64,000 nucleotides of DNA from DATCBF01 sp964401995 (lineage in GTDB: Bacteria; Actinomycetota; Thermoleophilia; Solirubrobacterales; 70-9). The position numbers and the translations under genes were made by a program. The notes below the pieces were generated by a model. That model did not search any database. It was given only the letters and a program-made list of their open reading frames with translations, and had not been told where the DNA came from. Shown here piece by piece: positions 52,601 through 60,619 of the stretch. Where the stretch lies: positions 1-64,000 of the forward strand of contig CAYOAP010000011.1 of NCBI GenBank assembly GCA_964401995.1, read 5' to 3'. Positions within the stretch are counted from its first letter, which is position 1. Every line of letters starts with the position of its first letter.

Positions 52601-54286
52601 GGTGTCCTCGCCGGCGGCGTTGATCGAGGGGCGGCGGCCGAAGACGGTGCGGGTCGAGAAGTGCTCGATCTCGCGCTCGCGGTCGATCGCCGGGTTGGTG
52701 ACGACGGCGACCGTCTCCTTGAAGTAGTCGGCCAGGTTCTGGCGCTCTGGCGAAAGCGCCGCCAGCGGGCCGTCGTAGCCGAGCGAGCCGACCGGCTCGG
52801 CCCCGTTGGAGGCCATCTGCTGGACCAGTTTGACGTCGTCGCGCTGCCAGCCGAAGCCGGCGAGGATGCGGTCGGCGACCTTGACCGGCTCCTCGGGGCC
52901 GGCATCGGAGTAGCCGGGGACGTCGCCGCCCTCGAGCGGGCCGCCGGTCTCCATCGCGCGGTCGTAGGGGCCGGCGTCCTCGGCGCCGTTGCGCGCCAGC
53001 CAGCTGTCGCGGACGATCCGCAGCATCTCGTCGTGGGGGTGCAGGGTCGAGCGCTTGGCCTTGCGGTCGATCAGGACCAGCGCCTTCTCGCCCGGGGCCA
53101 GGGGCAGCGGCTCGGCGACCATCTCGTGGACGGAGACGACGCCGGGCTCGGAGCTGAAGACGAAGTCGTTGGTCGTCTCCACCTGCCAGAGCGGGCGCAG
53201 GCCCATCGCGTCGGCGGAGAAAACGCACTCGTCGGCGTGGCGGGCGATCAGGGCAACCGGGCCCTGCGCGAACGGGCCCATCGCCTGGTGCAGGTACATG
53301 TAGAAGCGGTGCAGCTCCGCCGGCAACGAGCGGATCTCGGCGGCGATCGGCGGCACCACCATCTCCATCGCCTCGGCCAGGGTGAGGCCGTCGCGGCTGA
53401 TCAGGGTGTCGATCGTGCGGTTGAGGTCCTGCGAGTCGGAGGAGCCGGGCTGGATCGGCACGCCCAGCATCCGCGCCTCCTGGCGCAGCTGCTCGATCGT
53501 GTTGATCTCGCCGTTGTGGCCGAGCACTGAGAAAGGCTGGACCCGCTTGAAGGAGGGCCAGGTGTTGGTCGAATAGCGGTTGTGGCCGAAGCTGCCGATC
53601 GTCTCGAAGCGCTCGTCGAGCAGGTCGGGGTAGTACTCGCCCAACACGGTCGGGGCGCCCATCACCTTGTAGACGCAGGTCGTTGCCGAGAACGAGGGGA
53701 CGTGGACGCCGAGCCGCTGCTCAAGTTCGATCAGGAGGTCGAAGAGGACGCGGTCGCGTCGCGAAGCGTCGGCGACGAGGCCGGCGATCTGCCAGAAGTG
53801 GGGCTCCTCCTCGCGGGCGGTGGGGCCGAGCGCGGGCGAATTGACGACGCCGATCCGCTCGGCGAGGATGCGGAAGCCGCCCTGGCCGAGCAGCTCGCGG
53901 GCGTCGTGCTGGATCCGCTCCTTGTCCTGGGGGCGTTCGATGAAGATGTGGGCGACGGCGAAGGCGTCGTCGAGAGTCAGCGAGGGGTCGTGGCCGCCGG
54001 AGCGGACCTCCTCGGCCCAGATCTTGCGCGGGATGTCGAGCAGCAGGCCGCAGCCGTCGCCCTCGCCGTCGACGTTGCCGGCGCGGTGGAGCATCTTCTG
54101 CAGGGCCGGGATCGCCAGCGCAATCGGTTCGTGGCTGGGAGTTGCGTCCTTGCGCACAGACGCGTAGATCGCGCAGGCATCTTTGTCTTCAACGCTGGGC
54201 GGAGAGACAAGCGGCCGGTAGGCACGCTCGGGTGAGTAGCGGAAGACGCTCTCACCGTGAAGCTCACGGGACTGGGGTGCTGGCAT
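49616..54286 (-). CDS. gltB: Glutamate synthase large subunit
   Basis: 1556 residues. Class II glutaminase domain whose catalytic Cys is probably C38 (KDACAIYASV) after removal of a 37-residue propeptide. Next comes the central domain, the FMN-binding TIM barrel with IKIGQGAKPGEGGHLPGKKV and SVKVPVVPNIGTIGLGIAKAGAD, and the C-terminal GXGXG beta-helix (VGKSFAYGAQRGRLYVQG...). The [3Fe-4S] cysteines C-x5-C-x4-C are in CTICRGCQLDTCHVG (about 1124-1137). No gltD lies in the window. The good promoter at 54350-54377 suggests strong expression, and the stop is buried in the dyad at 49482-49618. Confidence 0.95.
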   Translation of the reverse strand: MPAPQSRELHGESVFRYSPERAYRPLVSPPSVEDKDACAIYASVRKDATPSHEPIALAIPALQKMLHRAGNVDGEGDGCGLLLDIPRKIWAEEVRSGGHDPSLTLDDAFAVAHIFIERPQDKERIQHDARELLGQGGFRILAERIGVVNSPALGPTAREEEPHFWQIAGLVADASRRDRVLFDLLIELEQRLGVHVPSFSATTCVYKVMGAPTVLGEYYPDLLDERFETIGSFGHNRYSTNTWPSFKRVQPFSVLGHNGEINTIEQLRQEARMLGVPIQPGSSDSQDLNRTIDTLISRDGLTLAEAMEMVVPPIAAEIRSLPAELHRFYMYLHQAMGPFAQGPVALIARHADECVFSADAMGLRPLWQVETTNDFVFSSEPGVVSVHEMVAEPLPLAPGEKALVLIDRKAKRSTLHPHDEMLRIVRDSWLARNGAEDAGPYDRAMETGGPLEGGDVPGYSDAGPEEPVKVADRILAGFGWQRDDVKLVQQMASNGAEPVGSLGYDGPLAALSPERQNLADYFKETVAVVTNPAIDREREIEHFSTRTVFGRRPSINAAGEDTGTVETAFPVLLGGHHEMAPLSEKTYRRIAREHRTYLLEDLWEEFRGRAGAVDISLLESETTKGAIERIKQEAVKKVRDGAELLVLTDRTVYDGERRYLDPHLATSAVDQALKQFRVEPGEENLRRRCGLVLRSAAIRNVHDTMLALGLGANGVCPYTMIEVICVEDYETDVSNLCDALKKGIEKVISTIGIHEVRGYARQFSSIGVKPELAEIFQTEAFAASERAGTGFEDLDEDANARARALGGDDEAAKPAKTFRFYPKVYKAAIATANGTGSYADYSEKVRDLEQQSPISMRHIMGLKGDRPPVDPSTVDAGVGHHDYPIVVSSMSFGSQSEPAFRAYAEAAKSINILCVNGEGGEIRDMYGHYRKWRGQQVASGRFGVSAEMLNSSYLAEIKIGQGAKPGEGGHLPGKKVSEKVAAARNAAPGTDLISPSNNHDLYSIEDLAELIDELKTVNPDVRVSVKVPVVPNIGTIGLGIAKAGADIITLSGFEGGTGAARQHALRHVGLPSDIGTRAVHRALMEAGIRNRVEIWADGGYRHGHDIVKLHCLGANRVGFGTLAMVSLGCTICRGCQLDTCHVGIATQIETVEQAQEHGLKKFTPQEIGTAAESCARFFQAMGEEVKEVVASLGYERAQDLVGRYDLLEQVAAKDKVDLAPLITPLEEFLDLEPIDLPVAGEEDVRAEAGMVVARPIRMEAKQASAQIGALAGDICPGRTITNEFPRATDANDRVLGTELAGSIARSRIFEDGPESNDDVLASLEFNGGSVAGQGLGAFNAYGVAIRVEGGAQDGVGKTMLGGSIAILKGKGAKGKRVNGSVGKSFAYGAQRGRLYVQGSADSRFCIRLSGADVVLAGEPANDIDDSRGCIVNRANAKGFAFEYMTSGRAVVLGDLGPWACAGMTGGRVYVRHNSFGIDREAIQNRLGEGAKVELKDLDAEGLLDIDDLLSHYATELRATDQDEEAERMASLAADAASNFLMVVPHKVQADPSISTE

Positions 54287-54349
54287 TGCTGACCTCCCGG
54301 GTTCCGCACCTTCTTCGAGCGGGCGCGCGACGGGTTGACGAGTCGACGG

Positions 54350-54377
54350 ATTATAGAGGCGGCCCGAGCCGGGTCAA
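54350..54377 (-). promoter_or_regulatory. Near-consensus housekeeping promoter of gltB
   Basis: On the minus strand TTGACC (54372-54377), 16 bases, TATAAT (54350-54355). This is the best sigma-70/HrdB-type promoter I find in the window. Predicted start near 54343, giving a leader of about 57 bases with GGGAGG ahead of the gltB ATG. Confidence 0.7.
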
Positions 54378-54395
54378 GTCGATGCCGTTTCGAGG

Positions 54396-54770
54396 CTAGG
54401 CGAAGGAGGCCGGGGTGAAGTCGCCGGCCGGGTGGACGCCGATCAGGAGCGCCGTCACCGGCGCCTGGGAGCGGTTGAGGATGGTGCGGCTGGGCGGCGG
54501 CTCGATCGAGGCGAAGGTGCCGGCCGGCGCCGGATGCTCCTCGCCGTCGATCCGCAGGACCGCCTCGCCCTCGAGGATCGCGTAGAGCTCGACCTGGCCG
54601 CTGCCGGACTCGTCGTGCTCGGGGATCTGACCGCCCGGCTCGATTTCGACCAGGTTGAAGCCGAAGGCGGAGGTGCCGAGCGCCTTGCGGGCCAGGCGCC
54701 AGGTCGTGTCGCCGGATCCCTGCATCGACTCGAACTCGTCGCGATGCTTGATCGCGTAGCCAGCCGCCAT
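54396..54770 (-). CDS. Cupin-domain protein
   Basis: 124 residues, a single cupin barrel: IPEHDESGSGQVELYAILEGEAVLRIDGEEHPAPAGTFASIEPP, with the metal-ligand pattern H..(x)E in motif 1 and a less conserved motif 2, where RTILNRSQAP lacks the usual histidine. Substrate unknown. The ATG is directly after the stop of the upstream propeller gene (1 base), so the two are probably co-transcribed. Confidence 0.82.
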   Translation of the reverse strand: MAAGYAIKHRDEFESMQGSGDTTWRLARKALGTSAFGFNLVEIEPGGQIPEHDESGSGQVELYAILEGEAVLRIDGEEHPAPAGTFASIEPPPSRTILNRSQAPVTALLIGVHPAGDFTPASFA

Positions 54771-55811
54771 CTAGCGGTTCCAGTCCGGTTCGGAGGCGTT
54801 GGCGGCGAGCGTCTTCGGCTTGCCCCCCGCGTAGGGGATCGTCACCACCTTGTGGCCGGGGCCCGGTTCGAAACCGCCGATGCTGCCCAGGACCGTGCTG
54901 CCGTCAGCGGAGAGGGCGGTGCCGACAAAGCCGGTCTCCCGTTCCTTGGTCAGCGTCTTTTCCGCTCCGGTTGCGGGGTTGACCGTGACCGCGTAGGTCG
55001 TGTCCTGGCCGCCGAACTCGGTCAGCAGCTGCTTGCCGCTGGCCGACCACTGGGTCGGCGAGAGGCCGAAGAGCAGCGGATCGACCTTGGTGTGGGTCAG
55101 GCGCTTGACTTCTCCGCCGCTCGTGTTCATCAGGAAGAGGTCGCTCTTGGGCCCGTACTTCCTGCTCTTTTCTCCCAGCAGCTTGACGAAAACGATCTGC
55201 CCGGCCGGCCCCCAGAGCGGGGTCTGCGAGCGCTTGTCGTGGGTCAGCTGAACGATCGTGCCGGTGGCAAGCTCCGCGTCGTAGACATCGCTGCGCGGCG
55301 GATAGTTTTCGCTGCCCGCCTTCGAGAAGGCGAGTTCTTTGCCGTCGGGCGAGAAGCTGACCCCGCTGAAGTAGCCCTTGGAGATCGTGCGCTGGGCCCC
55401 GGTGGCGACGTTGATCAGGACCAGGCGCTTCTTGCCCATTTCGGGGCCGGTGATCGCCGCGACCGTGGTCGAGTCGGGCGACCAGTCGAAGACATACGAT
55501 TCGCTCCAGTTGGGGAGGAGCAGGCGCGGAGAGCCGCTGCCGTCGGCGGGGATGACCACCAGTTCGGCCCGGTAGCCGTGGGCCTTCTGGATCCGGTAGT
55601 AGGCGATCGTCTTGCCGTCAGGCGAGATCCGCGGGTTGGTCCCGTGCGCGATCACGCGCGCATGGGAGCCATTGTCGTTCGCCGACCAGATCACCGGGTT
55701 GAGGGTCTGGCGGGTGAAGACCAGCGTCGCCTGCGCGGCGGCGGGAAGCGCGAGAAGCGCGGCTGCGGCAGCAAGCGCCGCGATCCATTTCAAATTCAGC
55801 TTGTTTGGCAT
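54771..55811 (-). CDS. Secreted TolB-like beta-propeller protein (PD40/WD40-like)
   Basis: 346 residues with a signal peptide (hydrophobic about 10-27, AQA cleavage). Several PD40 repeats, such as NPRISPDGKTIAYYRI, FDWSPDSTTVAAITG, GVSFSPDGKELAFSKAG and LSPTQWSASGKQLLTEFGG. This looks like a free-standing periplasmic/extracellular propeller rather than TolB of a Tol-Pal system, since no tol genes are near. It is upstream of the cupin gene. Confidence 0.82.
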   Translation of the reverse strand: MPNKLNLKWIAALAAAAALLALPAAAQATLVFTRQTLNPVIWSANDNGSHARVIAHGTNPRISPDGKTIAYYRIQKAHGYRAELVVIPADGSGSPRLLLPNWSESYVFDWSPDSTTVAAITGPEMGKKRLVLINVATGAQRTISKGYFSGVSFSPDGKELAFSKAGSENYPPRSDVYDAELATGTIVQLTHDKRSQTPLWGPAGQIVFVKLLGEKSRKYGPKSDLFLMNTSGGEVKRLTHTKVDPLLFGLSPTQWSASGKQLLTEFGGQDTTYAVTVNPATGAEKTLTKERETGFVGTALSADGSTVLGSIGGFEPGPGHKVVTIPYAGGKPKTLAANASEPDWNR

Positions 55812-55853
55812 GCCGCGATCGTATCCCGGCCGGAGGCAATTCGGAAATGACGC

Positions 55854-56306
55854 TCAGGCCAACGCTCCATCGGGAACAAGCCAGCTATGGCGGAGCTCGG
55901 TGACGCCGGCAATCCGTTCGTAGTCACGGTCGTAATGGACGAGTGGCACGCCTGACTCCTCGGCCGCGCCCGCCAACAACAGATCCGTCGGGGGCACGCG
56001 GCGATGATCGCCCTCTGGCGCGAGCAAGATCTGTGCCTCACGGGCACGGCGCCAGATCGCGTCTGACATGGGAACGGAGTCAAAGGCCGCCAGTCTGCCC
56101 GCAACCTCTCGCGCCCGCGATGGGTTCGGGGCCAGGCGGGTCAGCTCGAGAGCAACCAGATCACAGACAAGGACATTTCCCGCTGCCACCTGCTCGTTGA
56201 ACCACTCGGCCAGGCGTGGAAAGCGCCGGTCTCGAACCCAGGTCCAGACGCCTGTGTCGAAAAGGCACGGGCCGTCAAGAGAAATTGGCTCCACCGGCAT
56301 GTTCAT
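55854..56306 (-). CDS. vapC: PIN-domain ribonuclease toxin VapC
   Basis: 150-residue PIN domain. Acidic residues: D17 in LFDTGVWTW, E54 in ALELTRL, D106 in PTDLLLAG and D125 in HYDRDYERIAG, which fit the four-acid site of VapC. Its start overlaps the antitoxin stop by 4 bases. VapC toxins cut specific tRNAs or rRNA when unbound. The targets cannot be read from the sequence. Confidence 0.9.
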   Translation of the reverse strand: MNMPVEPISLDGPCLFDTGVWTWVRDRRFPRLAEWFNEQVAAGNVLVCDLVALELTRLAPNPSRAREVAGRLAAFDSVPMSDAIWRRAREAQILLAPEGDHRRVPPTDLLLAGAAEESGVPLVHYDRDYERIAGVTELRHSWLVPDGALA

Positions 56307-56509
56307 AGCCGCTCTCTCCCGGCTGCGACTTCCTCAGGCGTGCCGTCGATGTCTCGAAGGACGTCGAAATCCCGCAAGACACGCCGGCGCACAGCGTCCC
56401 GGAGCGCCGCGTTCACCGTCTCACTGAGGCCCTTGGTGCCCAGCTCGCGACGAGCCGCCTCAAGCGCCTGATCGTCTACATCAACTGTGGTGCGTGTCAT
56501 ATACATCAT
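56303..56509 (-). CDS. vapB: Antitoxin VapB
   Basis: 66-68 residues with an N-terminal ribbon-helix-helix (MTRTTVDVDDQALEAARRELG...LSETVNAALRDAVRRRV) and a C-terminal tail (FDVLRDIDGTPEEVAAGRERL) that would bind the toxin. The likely start is ATG 56500 or the ATGs just upstream. TAAAAT a few bases ahead of these is a possible -10 box, giving a very short or absent leader. A normal type II pair with vapC. Confidence 0.88.
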   Translation of the reverse strand: MMYMTRTTVDVDDQALEAARRELGTKGLSETVNAALRDAVRRRVLRDFDVLRDIDGTPEEVAAGRERL

Positions 56510-56574
56510 TTTAGTGCATCTTTATGGATAGCCAGAATCCAGCCCAACATGGCTCGCATACCCCTCCAAGACTT

Positions 56575-56609
56575 GAACCCGCCCAAACTCTCCCCCCTGG
56601 GGGCGGTTC
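56575..56609 (-). terminator. Hairpin at the end of the thrB-membrane-protein operon
   Basis: GAACCCGCCC and GGGCGGTTC form a stem with one bulge around a C-rich loop, starting right at the stop of the membrane gene. No T-run follows. It probably ends the threonine operon before vapB. Confidence 0.4.
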
Positions 56610-56985
56610 AGCCGGGGCCGACTATCGCCGCCGCGACGAGGCCGCCGCTGACGCCGATGAAGGAGATGACCGAGAGCAGGCGGTACCAGGTCCGTTTCTC
56701 GACATCGGGATCGAAGGCGAGGGGGACGAAGAGAAAGGGGTTGACCGCGGTGCCGAAGACGAGGGTGGCGGCGATCGCGGTCGGCAGGTCGGGGACGGCG
56801 AGGCCGACGCCGATCAGGATCAGGCCCATCATCACGTAGTCGAGGTGGACCTGGCGGATCCGCTGCGGGGCGACGATGCCGATCTTTTTGATCCAGGCTG
56901 GCTTCTCCATGCGGGCAACCATCGCCCAGCCCAGCAAACCGCCGAGGGCGAGCTCGATCAGGCCGATCTGGACGACCCAATCCAC
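56608..56985 (-). CDS. Four-span membrane protein at the end of the threonine cluster
   Basis: 125 residues from GTG 56985. Segments about 3-20 (QIGLIELALGGLLGWAMVA), 45-66 (YVMMGLILIGVGLAVPDLP), 70-88 (ATLVFGTAVNPFLFVPLAF) and 103-122 (LLSVISFIGVSGGLVAAAIVG). The loop EKPAWIKKIGIVAPQRIRQVHLDYVMM is notable for its HLDY. Four bases separate it from thrB, so they share a transcript. No family is recognised; a threonine exporter would be larger. Confidence 0.65.
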   Translation of the reverse strand: MDWVVQIGLIELALGGLLGWAMVARMEKPAWIKKIGIVAPQRIRQVHLDYVMMGLILIGVGLAVPDLPTAIAATLVFGTAVNPFLFVPLAFDPDVEKRTWYRLLSVISFIGVSGGLVAAAIVGPG

Positions 56986-56989
56986 TCGA

Positions 56990-57871
56990 TCAGAGCTCAG
57001 GGACGTCGGCGCCGTGGGGCGAGAAGGGCAGGCGCTGGACCTCGGCCCAGCCGGCGCAGCGCTGTTCCAGCGCGGCGGTGACCTTGCCGGCGTCCTGCCA
57101 GGTGGTCCAGACCAGCACGGTCGGGCCGGCGCCGGAGATCGTCGCCCCCAGCGCTCCCAGCTCGACCGCGCCGTCGACCAGCTCCATCGAGCGCGGGTAG
57201 AGGTCGCGGCGGCGGTCCTGGTGGATGCTGTCGGCGAGGCCGCGGGCGACGAGGTCGAGGTCGGCGCGCTGCAGGCCGAGCACGAGCTGGGCGGCGGCGG
57301 CGACGTTGGCGACGGCATCGGCGAGCGGCAGCTCGGCCGGGATCGCCTTGCGGGCGAGCTCGGTCGAGACCTCCTCGGCCGGGATCACGACCACGCCCTC
57401 CAGGCCACCGGGCGGGTCGAAGCGGGCGGCGAGCGGAGTGCCCGCCTCGTCGCGGCCACAGATCACAAAGCCGCCGTAGATCGCGGCGGCGACGTTGTCA
57501 GGATGGCCCTCCAGCTCGGTCGCGCGGACCAGCATCTCCTCTTTGCTCAGGGCCAGCTCGAAGAGATGATCGGCAGCGAAGAGCCCGGAGACGATCGCGG
57601 CGGCGCTGGAGCCGAGGCCGCGAGCGAGCGGGATCTCGCTGCGCAGGCGAAAGGCGATCCCGTCGGCGGGTCGCAGCGTCTCAAAAGCCCGCACGACGAG
57701 GTTGTCACGCCCGGTGGAGACATCGAGCCCGCCGGGGTCAAGCGAGAACTCGCCGGCCTCCTCGACCTCCAGCTCCATAAAGGTCGAGACCGCCGCGGCC
57801 AGCACGTCATAGCCAGGGCCGAGGTTGGCCGAGGAGGCGGGAACACGAATCAGTCGGTGTCGAGTGGTCAC
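56990..57871 (-). CDS. thrB: Homoserine kinase
   Basis: GHMP-family kinase that phosphorylates homoserine in threonine synthesis, about 293 residues. VPASSANLGPGYD is the N-terminal motif, PLARGLGSSAAA the ATP loop, and GATISGAGPTVLVW the C-terminal GHMP block. GTG 57871 is the most plausible start; GTG 57892 is also in frame. It is separated from thrC by the DUF2283 gene, so the thr operon has a small insertion. Confidence 0.93.
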   Translation of the reverse strand: MTTRHRLIRVPASSANLGPGYDVLAAAVSTFMELEVEEAGEFSLDPGGLDVSTGRDNLVVRAFETLRPADGIAFRLRSEIPLARGLGSSAAAIVSGLFAADHLFELALSKEEMLVRATELEGHPDNVAAAIYGGFVICGRDEAGTPLAARFDPPGGLEGVVVIPAEEVSTELARKAIPAELPLADAVANVAAAAQLVLGLQRADLDLVARGLADSIHQDRRRDLYPRSMELVDGAVELGALGATISGAGPTVLVWTTWQDAGKVTAALEQRCAGWAEVQRLPFSPHGADVPEL

Positions 57872-57902
57872 CGGAGTCAGTGGGTTGTACACCGAGCGCC
57901 GA

Positions 57903-58193
57903 TTAGGCGGCAGCGTGCTCGGCCACGTCCATGACGACAAGCCGGTCCGGTGCCGCGAGCGCCGCCTGGGCAGCCGCGATCAGAGCCGTGCCGTCCAAGT
58001 TGTAACGCTCGGCGGCAACCTCAAGTAGATCGAGGTGCCGCGCGGGGTAGAGCAACTCCACCTCGACGGCCCTCCCGCCGACGATTCCGACATTGCAGTA
58101 GTCGTCGTCGACCTGCTCCTGACGATCGAAGTGCCTGAACTGACGCAACTCGATCGAGAGTGCATCGGCCTCGCTGTCGTAGTCCGCTCGCAT
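57903..58193 (-). CDS. DUF2283-domain protein
   Basis: 96-97 residues. MRADYDSEADALSIEL and VGIVGGRAVEVELLYPAR match DUF2283, a small fold also found as an antitoxin-like partner of some toxins. No toxin gene is beside it. It lies between thrC and thrB on the same strand, 31 bases before the thrB start. Role unknown. Confidence 0.7.
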   Translation of the reverse strand: MRADYDSEADALSIELRQFRHFDRQEQVDDDYCNVGIVGGRAVEVELLYPARHLDLLEVAAERYNLDGTALIAAAQAALAAPDRLVVMDVAEHAAA

Positions 58194-58349
58194 CAATGTC
58201 TCCTGTCATGAATTGTGACGATCAAGTCCGGCTCGTCAAGCGCAACAACAACACGAACACAAACACCCCGGATGAGCCCCTTGTAGCGGCGCCTCCCACC
58301 TAAGGATCTGACCGTCAAATCTCTCCCCCCTCGGGCCGGAGAAAGAAGC

Positions 58350-59384
58350 TCAGTCGAAGAGGACGCGCTCTACTGCGCTGAGGTCGTTGAGGCAGTTGAT
58401 CACGGCGGGGGCCTTGCCGAGCGCGGTGTCGGGGTCCTTGAGGCCGTGGCCGGTGAGGACGCAGACGACCGACTCGGGCGCGGGGGCATCCTCGACGGTG
58501 GGCAGGCCGTGGGCGAGCAGGCCCGCCACTGACGCGGCCGAGGCGGGCTCGCAGAAGACCCCCTCGGTCGCGGCCAGCCAGCGGTAGGCGTCGAGGATCT
58601 GCTCGTCGGAGACGGCGGCGACGCGGCCGCGCGAGCCGGTGAAGGCGGTCATCGCCTCCTCCCAGCGAGCCGGGTTGCCGATCCGGATCGCCGAGGCGAC
58701 GGTCTCGGGGTTGGCAACCGGCGAGCCGCTGACCAGCGGCGCCGCGCCCTCGGCCTGGAAGCCGTAGAGGATCGGCGCCGCCCCAACCTCCTGGAAGCCG
58801 CGCCAGTAGGCGGTGACGTTGCCGGCGTTGCCGACCGGGATCGCCAGCGCGCCCGGCGCCTCGCCCAGCTCCTCGACGACCTCGAAGGCCGCCGTCTTCT
58901 GCCCTTCGATCCGGTAGGGGTTGACCGAGTTGACGAGCTCGATCGGGTGCTTCTGCGCCAGCTCGCGGACGATCGTCAGGGCGTCGTCGAAGTTGCCCTG
59001 CAGGGCGATCACGCGGGCGCCGTGCATCAGCGCCTGGGCGAGCTTGCCGATCGCGATCTTGCCCTCCGGCACGATCACCGCGCCGCGCAGCCCGGCCCGC
59101 GCCGCGTAGGCGGCGGCGCTGGCGGCAGTGTTGCCGGTCGATGCGCAGATCACCGCCTCCGCCCCACGCCCCTTGGCGCGGGAGACGGCGACGGTCATGC
59201 CGCGGTCCTTGAAGGAGCCGGTCGGGTTCGCGCCCTCGAACTTGAGGTAGGCCTTGGCCCCGATCCGCTCGGAGAGCCGCGGCGCCTCGATCAGCGGCGT
59301 CGAGCCCTCGTTCAAGGTGACGATCGGGTCGCCCGGCTCAAGCGAGAGCCGGTCCCGATAGCGCTCGATCAGGGGGACGGTCAC
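58350..59384 (-). CDS. thrC: Threonine synthase
   Basis: PLP enzyme, 344 residues from GTG 59384, converting phosphohomoserine to threonine. Motifs: NEGSTPLIEAPRLSERIG, PTGSFKDRGM (PLP lysine), ICASTGNTAASAAAYAARAG, PVGNAGNVTAYWRGF and VCVLTGHGLKDPD. The start overlaps the hom stop by 4 bases (GTGA). It is the third gene of the lysA-hom-thrC run. Confidence 0.95.
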   Translation of the reverse strand: MTVPLIERYRDRLSLEPGDPIVTLNEGSTPLIEAPRLSERIGAKAYLKFEGANPTGSFKDRGMTVAVSRAKGRGAEAVICASTGNTAASAAAYAARAGLRGAVIVPEGKIAIGKLAQALMHGARVIALQGNFDDALTIVRELAQKHPIELVNSVNPYRIEGQKTAAFEVVEELGEAPGALAIPVGNAGNVTAYWRGFQEVGAAPILYGFQAEGAAPLVSGSPVANPETVASAIRIGNPARWEEAMTAFTGSRGRVAAVSDEQILDAYRWLAATEGVFCEPASAASVAGLLAHGLPTVEDAPAPESVVCVLTGHGLKDPDTALGKAPAVINCLNDLSAVERVLFD

Positions 59385-60619
59385 GGGAGCGGCTGTTCCT
59401 CGATGACCCGGATCGAGCGCGGGGCCGAGCGCATGTAGTCGAGGGCGGCGATCTGCTCGATCGCGGCCGCGAAGCGCGACTCGAGGCACTCGTGCAGGAC
59501 CATCACCAGGCTGGCGTCGTCGTCGACGCCGCGCTGGACGACGCTCTTGACCGAGATCTCGTTGTCGCCGAGCAGGCGCGCGATCTCCGCCAGGACTCCT
59601 GGCTGGTCGGCGACCTCGAGGTGGAGGTAGAAGGAGGAGGGCACGTCGGTCACCATCGGCAGGTTCTCGCGGGTCTCGTGGACCGGCGCCTCGCCAGCGA
59701 GGATCGAGACGACGTCGCCGAGCACCGCCGAGGCGGTCTGCACGCCGCCGGCGCCCGGGCCCGACATCGTCACCTCGGTAATCGCCGGGGCCTCGACCAT
59801 GACCGCGTTGAAGGGGCCGCCAACCGGCGAGAGCGGGTGGCCGCCGTAGAGGAAGCAGGGGAAGACGCGGACGCTGATCCCGCCATCGCGGCGCTCGGCC
59901 ACACCGAGCAGCTTCAGCGAGAGGCCGAGGTCCTTGGCGTAGGCGAGGTCGTCGGGCTTGATCTGCTCGATCCCCTCGAAGGCAACCTCGTCGAAGGCGA
60001 CCGGCGTGTGGAAGGCGAGCCGGGCGAGGATCGCCATCTTCGCCGCGGCGTCGGCGCCGTTGACGTCGTCGGTCGGATCCGCCTCGGCGTAGCCCAGCTC
60101 CTGGGCGCGGGAGAGGACGTCCTCGTAGGTGGCGCCGGTGGCCGCCATCTCGGTGAGGATGAAGTTGGTGGTGCCGTTGACGATGCCGAAGACGCGGGCG
60201 ATGTCGGTGACGCCGAAGCTCTCCTGGATCGTGCGCACGATTGGGATCACGCCAGCGACGGCGGCCTCGAAGCGCAGCTGCACCCCGGCCTCACGGGCGA
60301 CCGTGAACAGCTCTTCGCCGTGGGTGGCGAGCAGCTGCTTGTTGGCGGTGACGACCGGCCTGCCGGCCCGCAGCGCGTCGAGCACGAAGTCGCGGGCCGG
60401 GTCGGTCCCTCCCATCAGCTCGACGATCAAATCCGAGCGGCCGAGGATCTCGCCGAAATCGCCCTCCTCCCTGGTCAGGACGCCCGCGATCTCCGGCCTG
60501 CGCCCGGTCGCCGCCTCGACCGCGTCGGCGCGCTCGGCGAGCAGGTCGGCGAAGGCGCCGCCGACCGTGCCGCGCCCGAGCAGGCCGATGCGCACGGGTT
60601 TGGAGGAATCCTCAGACAT
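59381..60619 (-). CDS. hom: Homoserine dehydrogenase
   Basis: 412 residues. NAD(P) loop IGLLGRGTVGG, the GGTDPARDFVLDALRAGRPVVTANKQLL region, IVNGTTNFILTEM, and YAEADPTDDVNGADAAAKMAIL in the catalytic domain. A C-terminal ACT domain (SSFYLHLEVADQPGVLAEIARLLGD) should give feedback inhibition by threonine. ATG 60619 overlaps the end of lysA by 8 bases. Confidence 0.95.
   Translation of the reverse strand: MSEDSSKPVRIGLLGRGTVGGAFADLLAERADAVEAATGRRPEIAGVLTREEGDFGEILGRSDLIVELMGGTDPARDFVLDALRAGRPVVTANKQLLATHGEELFTVAREAGVQLRFEAAVAGVIPIVRTIQESFGVTDIARVFGIVNGTTNFILTEMAATGATYEDVLSRAQELGYAEADPTDDVNGADAAAKMAILARLAFHTPVAFDEVAFEGIEQIKPDDLAYAKDLGLSLKLLGVAERRDGGISVRVFPCFLYGGHPLSPVGGPFNAVMVEAPAITEVTMSGPGAGGVQTASAVLGDVVSILAGEAPVHETRENLPMVTDVPSSFYLHLEVADQPGVLAEIARLLGDNEISVKSVVQRGVDDDASLVMVLHECLESRFAAAIEQIAALDYMRSAPRSIRVIEEQPLP

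Noticed and set aside
51503..53530. Plus-strand 675-codon frame antisense to gltB
   Set aside because: Shadow of gltB: no conserved motif, extreme Val/Asp/Arg content.
56540..56600. tRNA-like T-arm on the minus strand (GGTTCAAGTC) with a GGAGGGGTATGCGAG stretch
   Set aside because: The stem has mismatches, no D-arm, anticodon arm or CCA end fits in order, and the region is explained by the hairpin after the membrane gene and the vapB upstream region.
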